Source: WYZ-LMO6 sp964509845
GTDB lineage: Archaea; Hadarchaeota; Hadarchaeia; Hadarchaeales; WYZ-LMO6
DNA: 14,787 nt
NCBI GenBank assembly: GCA_964509845.1
Contig: CAZDZG010000028.1
Location: 1-14,787 of the forward strand
Reading direction: 5' to 3'
Under the pieces are notes generated by a model. That model saw only the letters and a list, made by a program, of their open reading frames with translations, made no database searches and was not told the origin of the DNA. This document shows positions 1 through 5,592 of the stretch, piece after piece; within the stretch, counting starts at the first letter, position 1; each line of letters begins with the position of its first letter. A program made the translations under genes and the position numbers.

Positions 1-2984
1 AGGGCGCAGACCCTCCAGGTGTAGGAGCCGGAGCCCAGGGAGAGGGTGTACTGGTTCTCGGTGACCTGGGAGTTCTCGTGGAGGAGGGAGCCGTTTGAGA
101 AGATCTGGATCCAGTACCGGGAGACCCCGGAGCCCCCGTCCGAGGCCGAGTACCACCCGAAGGTTACCGTGTCCTCCTGCACGTAGGAGCCGTTCTCCGG
201 GTAGAGGAGCTGAACCCGGGAGGGGGCCACGTTGTCCACCCTGAACCACTGGGTCTGGCAGTTCTCCCCCAGGTTCCCCGCGTTGTCCTTCGCGCACACC
301 TTCCAGTAAAAGACCTTCCCCTCCAGCCCCAGCGCCTCCAGAAGCTCCGGGGCCGTCCAGGAGTTCTCCCGGATCCAGGGTGACTCGTAAACGGTGTAGA
401 GGTCCGGGTCGAAGGTCGAGCTCTCGCACACCCAGACCTTGTACAGAACGGGCAGGGAGTTCTCCTCCACGGCCTGCCAGCTGAGGGTGGGGGTGATGGG
501 GGCCCAGGCGCCGCCGACGGGAGACTGCGGGACGGGAACGGACGGACGAACGGTGTCCACCCTGAAGCTCCAGATCTGGCTCCAGGTGGGGCTCAGGTTG
601 CCGGCGTTGTCCCTGGCTTTCACCCTCCAGTAGTAGACCCCATCGGGAAGGGCGTTCTCGGCCGGTAACTCGAAGCAATTCTCGGAGACCCAGCCGAAGC
701 TGAACAGGTAGGGCTCGCTCAGGGTGGGCTCATCGTCTATCTGGATCCAGTAGGTCACGGGAAGGGAGTTCTCTGGAACGGAGTACCAGCGGAGGGTCGG
801 GGTGTTATCGTTTATGTTCTCCCCGCTGGCCGGCCAGAGGAGGACCGGGGGCGCCGGCCTGACGGTGTCCACCCTGAAGGTCCAGACCTCCGACCAGGGG
901 CCGTTCTCGCCTCCCCTGAACTGCCTCACCCTCCAGTACCACAGGTTGTCCGGAAGGGCGGTCGCAGGGGTGTAGGAGGTGGAGGTGACCGTCACCGAGA
1001 TCTCGGGGGAGCCGAAGTCGGGATCCTCGTCGACCTGGAGCTCGAAGTTGTCGGCGGGCTGGAGGTTCTCCCAGGCGAGAGTAGGGGTGGGGTTATTGGT
1101 ATTCTCCCCCGGAAGGGGGAAGAGGAGACGGGGGGAAGGAACGGGGGCCTGGAGGACGGAGCTCCAGGAGTCGCACGCGAACCAAGCCGAAGGGAGGGAG
1201 GAAGTCCCTGCCCACCATCCCTCCGCCTCCCTCCAGAGGGAAGGAAAGACCGCCAGGGTCACCGCCCAGCCCTCACCCTCCCTCCAGGAGGCAGGAGCCC
1301 GGGTAAAGGAGGAGAGGGTCTCCACCTGCTGCCAGGAGGCCGGGGAGGGGAGGACCACCGTGTACTGCTGGAGGGGGAACCAGAAGGAGGGGAGGGAGGG
1401 GAGGGAGACGAACCAGTCTTCCAGCCCTCCCCAGCCGGTGGGGACGGTTCCCAGGTAAGCCGTCCAGCCGTCCAGCCACACCCACACGTGGGGGGCCACC
1501 ACCGTTCCCTCCCATCCCTCCAGGAGGGACCAGCGGGCGGGCGGGACCCCTTCCACCTGCCAGGACTCCAGTTCCTTCCAGAGGCGAACGGTGAAGGTGA
1601 AGTTCTCCGACCACTCGCCCACCCATCCCGCCCCGTCCAGCGCCCTCACCCTCCACAGGTAGGTACCGCTCTCCAGGGAGTTCTCCAGCGTGTGCACGTT
1701 CTCCTCCGTGAGGAGGTGGTAGAGGGGAGGATCGGAGTCATCGTTGTCCAGCCAGAGCTCGTAGGTCACCCCCGAAACATCCTCCACCCCGCTCCAGGCC
1801 AGGGTGGGGGTGGGGGTCTGGACGACGGCCCCGTTCTCCGGAAGGGAGGGGAGGGGGGTGGCGGGTGGAGCGTTATCGTATCCCGCCTCCGCCTCCTTCT
1901 CCGAGGGGGCCTTGTAGTTCCCCCTATCGTCCCAGACCCCCGAGGAGAACTGGTAGTGGCCCTGCTGGGGGAAGGCGAAAAGGAAGGTGTAGGGAGGGGA
2001 GGAGAGATTATCGCAGAGGACCCAGGGGCCCCAGGTGGAGTTGTCGGGGGAGTACCGGTACCAGAGCTCCACGTTCTCCACGGTCCCGTCGTTGTCCCGG
2101 GCCTCCACCTCGAGGGTGAGGGGGGAGGAGGTCTGCCAGTAGGGGAAGACCACGGTGGAGATCCTGGAGGAGGGGGGAACCCTCAGGTGGAAGTAAAAGA
2201 CCTCGGAGGAGTTCTCGTTCCCCGCCCCGTCCACGGCCGTGACCCTCCAGTAGTAGGGGGAGAAGTTCTCCACCAGCTTGTTTTCGGGAAGGTGGGAGTT
2301 CTCTCCTATTCCCTCCTTCCGGTAGAGGGGGGAGGAGAGGTCCGGATCGTTGTCTATCTCCAGTCGGTAGCTGACCCCGCTGGAATCCCAGACGCCTGAC
2401 CAGGAGAAGAGGGGCTGGTCCACCCGCAAGTTCTCCCCGTTCTCGGGAAAGAGGAGGGAGGGGGCGGGGGGAGGAACCGTATCCACCGTGAAGCTGCGGG
2501 TCTCCGACCAGGGGGAGGTGAGGGCCCCGTCCTTGGCCCTGACCTTCCAGTACCAGGTACCGTCGGACAGTCCAGGCTCCGGCACGGTGTACTCGCTGGA
2601 GAGGGGGAAGACGTTGACCTCGGGGGAGGAGAAGTTGGAGTCGTTGTCCACCAGCAGCTGGTAGGAGGTGGCCCCCTCCACGTCCGACCAGTCCAGGGTG
2701 GGGGTGTTGTCCCGAATGAAGGAGGATGGAGCAGGATAGAGCAGCCGGGGGGCTCCCAGCGTCCTGACAACACCTTCCCAGCTCTCCAGGGAGTACCATC
2801 CCGCGCTTCCCTCCCCTCCCACCTCCCAGCTCTCCAGGGAGTACCATTCCTGTGAGAGGGCGGGGGAAAGGGAGGAGAGAAGGAGGAAAAGGCTGAGGAG
2901 GAGGGAAAGAAGGGGTTCCCTTCCCCGGCTGAGGGAGGAACCTCTTCCCTTCGGGCCTTCACAGGGGACGGTGCGCACCTCCAC
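1..2984 (-). CDS. Secreted FN3 / Trp-repeat surface protein, C-terminus beyond window
   Basis: The minus frame is open from 3026 to the left edge and gives about 994 residues from the chosen start. Order: a basic N-region; a Leu-rich signal peptide (hydrophobic stretch 2915-2856) ending ALS-QEW; two Trp units; two FN3 repeats; an Ig-like domain (about 1890-2230); one FN3; nine Trp units (1140-1580); then three FN3 repeats and part of a fourth. FN3 units show the usual marks: PENG followed by TPTLxW, then YYWRV and DNAGN. Cysteines cluster in the last repeats (SENC, WVCES, WKVCA, WRVCA), so disulfides are possible. There is no ATG; GTG at 2984 or 2978 are the candidates, after a purine-rich stretch at 2998-3018. 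Role inferred: extracellular adhesion or scaffold. The gene is certain; the start is weak. Confidence 0.85.
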   Translation of the reverse strand, partial: MEVRTVPCEGPKGRGSSLSRGREPLLSLLLSLFLLLSSLSPALSQEWYSLESWEVGGEGSAGWYSLESWEGVVRTLGAPRLLYPAPSSFIRDNTPTLDWSDVEGATSYQLLVDNDSNFSSPEVNVFPLSSEYTVPEPGLSDGTWYWKVRAKDGALTSPWSETRSFTVDTVPPPAPSLLFPENGENLRVDQPLFSWSGVWDSSGVSYRLEIDNDPDLSSPLYRKEGIGENSHLPENKLVENFSPYYWRVTAVDGAGNENSSEVFYFHLRVPPSSRISTVVFPYWQTSSPLTLEVEARDNDGTVENVELWYRYSPDNSTWGPWVLCDNLSSPPYTFLFAFPQQGHYQFSSGVWDDRGNYKAPSEKEAEAGYDNAPPATPLPSLPENGAVVQTPTPTLAWSGVEDVSGVTYELWLDNDDSDPPLYHLLTEENVHTLENSLESGTYLWRVRALDGAGWVGEWSENFTFTVRLWKELESWQVEGVPPARWSLLEGWEGTVVAPHVWVWLDGWTAYLGTVPTGWGGLEDWFVSLPSLPSFWFPLQQYTVVLPSPASWQQVETLSSFTRAPASWREGEGWAVTLAVFPSLWREAEGWWAGTSSLPSAWFACDSWSSVLQAPVPSPRLLFPLPGENTNNPTPTLAWENLQPADNFELQVDEDPDFGSPEISVTVTSTSYTPATALPDNLWYWRVRQFRGGENGPWSEVWTFRVDTVRPAPPVLLWPASGENINDNTPTLRWYSVPENSLPVTYWIQIDDEPTLSEPYLFSFGWVSENCFELPAENALPDGVYYWRVKARDNAGNLSPTWSQIWSFRVDTVRPSVPVPQSPVGGAWAPITPTLSWQAVEENSLPVLYKVWVCESSTFDPDLYTVYESPWIRENSWTAPELLEALGLEGKVFYWKVCAKDNAGNLGENCQTQWFRVDNVAPSRVQLLYPENGSYVQEDTVTFGWYSASDGGSGVSRYWIQIFSNGSLLHENSQVTENQYTLSLGSGSYTWRVCA
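1140..1580 (-). repeat. Nine tandem 15-17 residue Trp repeats
   Basis: Between two FN3 domains lie 147 residues that divide into nine units of 15-17 residues. The pattern is W at position 1, often L or E at 4-5, W (sometimes Y or L) at 7, and P or AP near the end. Examples are WKELESWQVEGVPPAR, WSLLEGWEGTVVAPHV and WREGEGWAVTLAVFPSL. DNA identity between units is low, so the units are old and protein-level selection has kept the Trp spacing. I do not recognise a named domain family. Confidence 0.8.
2748..2846 (-). repeat. N-terminal pair of Trp repeats (WYSLESW)
   Basis: Two tandem units of 16 and 17 residues follow the signal peptide directly, each beginning WYSLESWE. At DNA level the two copies share an exact 24-bp direct repeat (2776-2799 and 2824-2847) with a 48-bp period, which indicates a recent duplication. 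The same motif type returns in degenerate form at 1140-1580. Confidence 0.85.
2853..2984 (-). other. Predicted signal peptide of the surface protein
   Basis: From GTG 2984 the frame encodes a charged N-region of roughly 23 residues with several Arg and Lys. It is followed by a hydrophobic core rich in Leu and Ser (LLSLLLSLFLLLSSLSPALS). A Sec-type cleavage site is plausible after ALS, leaving a mature protein that begins QEWYSLESW. The N-region is long, which hints that the true start may lie closer to the hydrophobic core, but no ATG, GTG or TTG is present there in frame. Confidence 0.7.
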
Positions 2985-3040
2985 CCGCCAATAGAACCTC
3001 TCTCCCCCCTCCCCCTCGCCGGTTACTCAGGGCGGTTTTG

Positions 3041-3058
3041 TTCCGATTTAAATCGAAA
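3041..3058. promoter_or_regulatory. Palindromic element copy A (TTCCGAT-N4-ATCGAAA)
   Basis: Inverted repeat with 7-base arms (one mismatch) and a TTAA centre. It overlaps the TATA-like box of the left surface gene. A closely matching copy, extending into a shared ACAT(T/G)AAAAA tail, sits at 4034-4060, upstream of the winged-helix regulator. This is a candidate operator. Confidence 0.6.
3047..3052 (-). promoter_or_regulatory. TATA-like box for the left surface protein
   Basis: TTTAAA lies at the centre of an 18-bp palindrome. Minus-strand transcription would begin about 26 bases away, near 3022, giving a leader of roughly 40 bases before GTG 2984. That leader is purine-rich, consistent with a ribosome binding site. 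The assignment rests on position and motif only. Confidence 0.5.
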
Positions 3059-3062
3059 CATT

Positions 3063-3085
3063 AAAAAAAGGCCTCCCGGAGGGCC
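3063..3085 (-). terminator. Hairpin plus T-tract, minus strand
   Basis: On the minus strand a GC-rich hairpin (GGCCCTCCGGGAGGCC, six pairs with one bulged base) is followed at once by seven Ts. This is a typical terminator shape. It would end a minus-strand transcript coming from 3086 or beyond, that is, from the unrecognised stretch or across the gap, and would insulate the downstream surface gene. Confidence 0.5.
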
Positions 3086-3251
3086 TATGGGAAACCCGCA
3101 TGAGGTTCTGCAAGCTCCGGGGGTCTCGGGAAGGTACGAAAAGCCGGAGAGGCCGGAGAGCTGGCACCAGGGGGGGATCTGCTGGGCGCGTACTTTCTCA
3201 AGCGGTGTGCTCATCAGCGCTGGGCGGCGTTTGGGGAAGGCTTAGAATCAA
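3086..3251. other. Unrecognised sequence next to the scaffold gap
   Basis: About 165 bases of GC-rich sequence without a convincing gene. Short frames exist on both strands (starting at 3100 plus and 3214 minus), but neither shows a recognisable domain, signal or start context. I could not match the stretch to rRNA, tRNA, SRP RNA, RNase P RNA or a known riboswitch. With the terminator-like hairpin at its left end it could be the 3' part of a minus-strand RNA or gene cut by the gap. Confidence 0.4.
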
Positions 3252-3351
3252 NNNNNNNNNNNNNNNNNNNNNNNNNNNNNNNNNNNNNNNNNNNNNNNNN
3301 NNNNNNNNNNNNNNNNNNNNNNNNNNNNNNNNNNNNNNNNNNNNNNNNNNN
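3252..3351. other. Assembly gap, exactly 100 Ns
   Basis: One hundred consecutive Ns, a conventional placeholder between contigs, so the true distance is unknown. The left surface gene and the module on the right may therefore be further apart than they appear, and the link depends on scaffolding. Confidence 0.99.
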
Positions 3352-3352
3352 A

Positions 3353-3366
3353 GCAAAGCATATAAG
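3353..3366 (+). promoter_or_regulatory. Archaeal core promoter of the toxin-antitoxin pair
   Basis: A BRE-like GCAAAGC (3353-3359) abuts ATATAAG (3360-3366). The TATA centre is about 27 bases before the ATG at 3391, so transcription should start at or within a few bases of the start codon. No Shine-Dalgarno sequence lies between them. A leaderless mRNA is the simplest reading. Confidence 0.75.
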
Positions 3367-3390
3367 CATTGAACTTCTATACATCTAACG

Positions 3391-3636
3391 ATGAGGAGAA
3401 CGACGGTGCTGCTGGAAGAGGAGCTTTACCGGAAGCTCGTGCAGGAAGCCCTGGAAAGGTACGGGAGCACCAAGAAGCTTTCCCTCCTCATCAACCAGAA
3501 GCTCAAGGGGGAAGGGCAGGCGCCGCGGCCCTCGAAGAGGATTACCGTCAGGCTGGGAAGGGAGCTGGAACCGGAGAAGATAGAGAAGCTCATCGAGAAG
3601 GGCTGGAGGGAAGCGATAGGGTGGAAGAGGCCGTAG
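3391..3636 (+). CDS. Ribbon-helix-helix antitoxin, VapB/CopG-like
   Basis: An 81-residue protein starting MRRTTVLLEEELYRKL, the short N-terminal strand plus helix of ribbon-helix-helix DNA-binding proteins. A helix with YGSTKKLSLLINQKL follows. The C-terminal part (about residues 48-81) carries a second strand-like segment, RITVRLGREL, and a charged helix likely to bind the toxin. The TAG stop lies inside the next gene, a PIN toxin, so the two are translationally overlapped, as in archaeal vapBC operons. Expected roles, from the family, are toxin neutralisation and repression of its own promoter. The ATG is supported by the TATA box 27 bases upstream. Confidence 0.85.
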   Translation: MRRTTVLLEEELYRKLVQEALERYGSTKKLSLLINQKLKGEGQAPRPSKRITVRLGRELEPEKIEKLIEKGWREAIGWKRP

Positions 3637-4028
3637 TGGACACCAATGTCCTGGTTTACGACCTGATCGAAGACTCCGTCTTCCACGAGAAGGCGGCCGC
3701 CCTCCTCGACGGTCTTAAGAGGCCCCTCCTTCCCTCCGTGGTCCTGGAGGAGTTTCTCCTCGTCCTGGAGCAGCTGAAGCTGGATCGGGAGCTGATCGGG
3801 AGGAAGCTGGAGGAACTCCTGAGCTTGGGGACGGTGGTGCCACTGGAAAGGGAGGAGTTCAGGGATTCCCTGGGCATGGTGCGGGAGGAGGGGCTCTCCT
3901 TCCGGAAGTTCAATGACAAGCTCATCCTCTCGGTGGCGAGGAGGAGGAAGGTGCCCGTGCTCACCTTCGATGCCGAGCTGCGGAGGGAGGGAGCCAGGCA
4001 CGGGGTGAAGGTCCTCCCGGAGGGCTGA
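3621..4028 (+). CDS. PIN-domain ribonuclease toxin, VapC-like
   Basis: 135 residues from GTG 3621, which has GGAGGG about 10 bases upstream and overlaps the end of the antitoxin gene by 16 bases. The four acidic positions of PIN nucleases are visible: D7 in VVDTNVLVYD, E43/E44 in VVLEEF, D99 in FNDKLILS and D117 in LTFDAEL. Length and order match VapC-type toxins, metal-dependent RNases that cleave tRNA or other RNA in the cytoplasm. The same frame is open further upstream inside the antitoxin gene, but that part is a shadow. All catalytic residues are present, so it is probably active. The RNA target cannot be read from the sequence. Confidence 0.88.
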   Translation: MEEAVVDTNVLVYDLIEDSVFHEKAAALLDGLKRPLLPSVVLEEFLLVLEQLKLDRELIGRKLEELLSLGTVVPLEREEFRDSLGMVREEGLSFRKFNDKLILSVARRRKVPVLTFDAELRREGARHGVKVLPEG

Positions 4029-4033
4029 TCTCC

Positions 4034-4051
4034 TTTCGATCTTAATCGAAA
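4034..4051. promoter_or_regulatory. Palindromic element copy B (TTTCGAT-CTTA-ATCGAAA)
   Basis: A perfect inverted repeat with 7-base arms and a 4-base centre, just after the toxin stop and about 33 bases before the regulator ATG at 4084. It matches copy A at 3041 at about 24 of 27 positions, including the ACAT(T/G)AAAAA tail. The position suits an operator overlapping the regulator's own core promoter. Confidence 0.6.
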
Positions 4052-4083
4052 CATGAAAAACCCCGGAAGGGAAAGGGGAAGGG

Positions 4084-4725
4084 ATGAGGAAGATAGACCG
4101 GGCGATGAGGGAGATCCTCCACCAGTACCACGAGAGGGGGAGGAGGTTCTTCAACCAGAAGGAGCTGGCCAGGACCTGCGGCCTTTCCCTGGGAACGGTG
4201 AACCCGCTGGTGAGCAAGTTCGAGCTCATGGGGATGGTGGAGCGAAGACCGCTGGGCTTCAGGCTGGTGGACCCAAAGAGGATGCTCCTCTACTGGGCGG
4301 CCACCAGGGAGATCGCCGGAGACGTGGTCTACACCACCTTCTCCGCCGATCCCCTCCCCAGGGTGGAGGAGAGGCTTTCCTCCCTGGGCCTCCTCACCGC
4401 CCACGCTGGGTACCGGAGGCTCTTCGGCTCCGTCCCGGTGGATTACTCCGCGGTCTTCGTCTACGCCTATCCCGAGGAGGTGAGGAGGGTGTACGGGCCC
4501 CGCAGGAAGAAGCCCAACCTCTTCGTCCTCACCCCCGACGAGCACCTGATGAGACTGGGAAGGGAGGGGGCCGTCCCACCCGTCCAGCTCTACGTGGACC
4601 TCTGGCAGCTGGGCTCCCTGGCGGGGAGGCTGCTGGAGGAGCTGGAGCGGAGGCTGGGGGAGGCCCCCGTCAGGGCGGTGGAGGAGGTGGCGAGGAAGAG
4701 GGACCTCAGCCCTTCCGGCGCCTGA
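4084..4725 (+). CDS. Winged-helix transcriptional regulator with AbiEi-like C-terminal domain
   Basis: 213 residues. Residues 1-70 form a winged helix-turn-helix: FFNQKELARTCGLSLGTVN is the helix-turn-helix, and the MGMVERRPLGFRLVDP segment is the wing. The rest (PLPRVEERLSSLGLLTAHAG, DYSAVFVYAY, NLFVLTPDE, VPPVQLYVDLWQLG) has the order of the C-terminal domain in archaeal winged-helix proteins often likened to AbiEi antitoxins. That relation is my recollection of the family, not a search. ATG 4084 follows a purine-rich stretch (GGGAAAGGGGAAGGG). No AbiEii-type nucleotidyltransferase is adjacent. The palindrome upstream is a likely binding site. Its 3' end overlaps the convergent MinD-like gene by 20 bases. 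Confidence 0.8.
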   Translation: MRKIDRAMREILHQYHERGRRFFNQKELARTCGLSLGTVNPLVSKFELMGMVERRPLGFRLVDPKRMLLYWAATREIAGDVVYTTFSADPLPRVEERLSSLGLLTAHAGYRRLFGSVPVDYSAVFVYAYPEEVRRVYGPRRKKPNLFVLTPDEHLMRLGREGAVPPVQLYVDLWQLGSLAGRLLEELERRLGEAPVRAVEEVARKRDLSPSGA

Positions 4726-5530
4726 CCCCCTTCCGCCTGGTCTTCCTCCGCCGCAGGGAGGAGAGGAGCTGCCCCGCCAGCTTCAGGTAGCCCACGGCGG
4801 CGGGGGAGCGGGGGGCCCAGAGGACCACGGGGGTTCCCCTGGTGATGCTCTCCGGCACCGCCTCATCCTCCGGGATCTCCGCCAGGGCGGGCCAGCCCAG
4901 GGTCCTCCTTATCTCCGTGGTGGGGATCTCCCACCTCTTCCCGGTCACCCTGGTAAGCACGCACCCCATCACCGGGACCTTCAGGCGCTCCGCCATCCTG
5001 AGGGTCTGGAGGGTCCCCGCTATGGCCGGAACCTGGGGCTGGCAGCAGACCAGGATGGAGTCGCAGACCCTCATGGCGGCCGTAACCTCCGGGGCGAAGC
5101 CTGGGGCGGTGTCCAGGAGGATCACCTCATACTTCTTCCTCAGGTTTTCCACCAGGGGGGAGAAGTCCACCGCCGTCACCTCATCGGTGTAGGCCACGGA
5201 GCCGGGCAGGAGGTGGAGGCCGTACGGGGTCTTGATGATGGCCTCCTCAGGCTTGACCCTCCCGTATACCAGATCCTGCACCACCACGGGCGGATCCACC
5301 ACCCCCAGGTAGAGCCCCAGGTTGGAGGCGGTCATGTTCGTCTCCATGATCAGAACCTTTCCCTTCTTCCGCTGGGCCATGGCCGCCCCCAGGTTGGAGA
5401 CCGTGGTGGTCTTTCCCACCCCTCCCTTGGCCGAGAAGACCCCGAGCACGAAGCCCCTCCTCTTCCGGACCGTCCTCTCACCCCCGCGGATGGGTGCGGT
5501 CCCTCGGGGACCGGCCCCGCCTGTGACCAC
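4706..5530 (-). CDS. MinD/ParA-family ATPase
   Basis: 274 residues from GTG 5530. The deviant Walker A motif KGGVGKTT is at about residues 35-42, with both the signature lysine (K35) and the P-loop lysine (K40). METNMTASNLGLYLG is the switch I region, and LLDTAPG (D140) is the switch II/Walker B-like motif. The C-terminus is highly basic (SSLRRRKTRRKGVRRRKG) and could bind membrane or DNA. Family role: ATP-dependent dimerisation and subcellular positioning of cargo. It is the third gene of the minus-strand cluster after the giant ATPase and the coiled-coil protein. The start is uncertain: GTG 5449, preceded by GGAGG at good spacing, gives 247 residues starting MLGVFSAKGG. Confidence 0.9.
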   Translation of the reverse strand: MVTGGAGPRGTAPIRGGERTVRKRRGFVLGVFSAKGGVGKTTTVSNLGAAMAQRKKGKVLIMETNMTASNLGLYLGVVDPPVVVQDLVYGRVKPEEAIIKTPYGLHLLPGSVAYTDEVTAVDFSPLVENLRKKYEVILLDTAPGFAPEVTAAMRVCDSILVCCQPQVPAIAGTLQTLRMAERLKVPVMGCVLTRVTGKRWEIPTTEIRRTLGWPALAEIPEDEAVPESITRGTPVVLWAPRSPAAVGYLKLAGQLLSSLRRRKTRRKGVRRRKG

Positions 5531-5572
5531 ACCCCGTGCGCCTAACCCCCATTTCCATCGGTAGTTGGTGGA

Positions 5573-5585
5573 ACCTCCTTTAAAG
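5573..5585 (-). promoter_or_regulatory. TATA-like box and Shine-Dalgarno upstream of the MinD-like gene
   Basis: On the minus strand TTTAAA (5584-5579) is followed directly by GGAGGT (5578-5573), in the space between the coiled-coil stop at 5593 and the MinD-like gene. The box predicts a start near 5555, next to ATGs at 5558 and 5552, but those are out of frame with the ATPase. GGAGG would serve only a transcript reading through from the upstream gene. Confidence 0.45.
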
Positions 5586-5592
5586 CATGCCC

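Noticed and set aside
2008..2962. Two minus-strand frames (2008-2847 and 2354-2962) over the start of the surface gene
   Set aside because: They are low-complexity Pro/Gly/Ser/Arg shadows. The third minus frame gives a signal peptide and clear FN3 motifs throughout.
3190..3225. CTGATGA...GAAA on the minus strand, suggesting a hammerhead ribozyme core or a C box of a guide RNA
   Set aside because: The bases between CTGATGA and GAAA do not form the required stem II, and no matching D box (CTGA) follows.
3100..3251. Plus-strand frame starting MRFCKLRG that runs into the Ns
   Set aside because: Arg/Gly-rich with no domain, and its continuation is through unknown bases. It cannot be supported as a gene.
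3070..4025. CCTCCCGGAGGGC near both palindromes (about 3072 and 4013), suggesting a flanked cassette
   Set aside because: The second copy is simply the last codons of the PIN gene (VLPEG). Similar CTCCGGGAGG strings occur elsewhere in this GC-rich window, for example near 8140 and 12476.
3426..4229. Minus-strand frames opposite the antitoxin, toxin and regulator genes
   Set aside because: No recognisable domain; the plus strand carries a complete ribbon-helix-helix/PIN pair and a winged-helix gene with promoter and ribosome binding sites.
4053..4790. Plus-strand frame starting at ATG 4053 inside the regulator locus
   Set aside because: The product is Gly/Pro/Arg-rich and lies out of frame with the winged-helix protein. 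ATG 4084 has the ribosome binding site and a recognisable domain.
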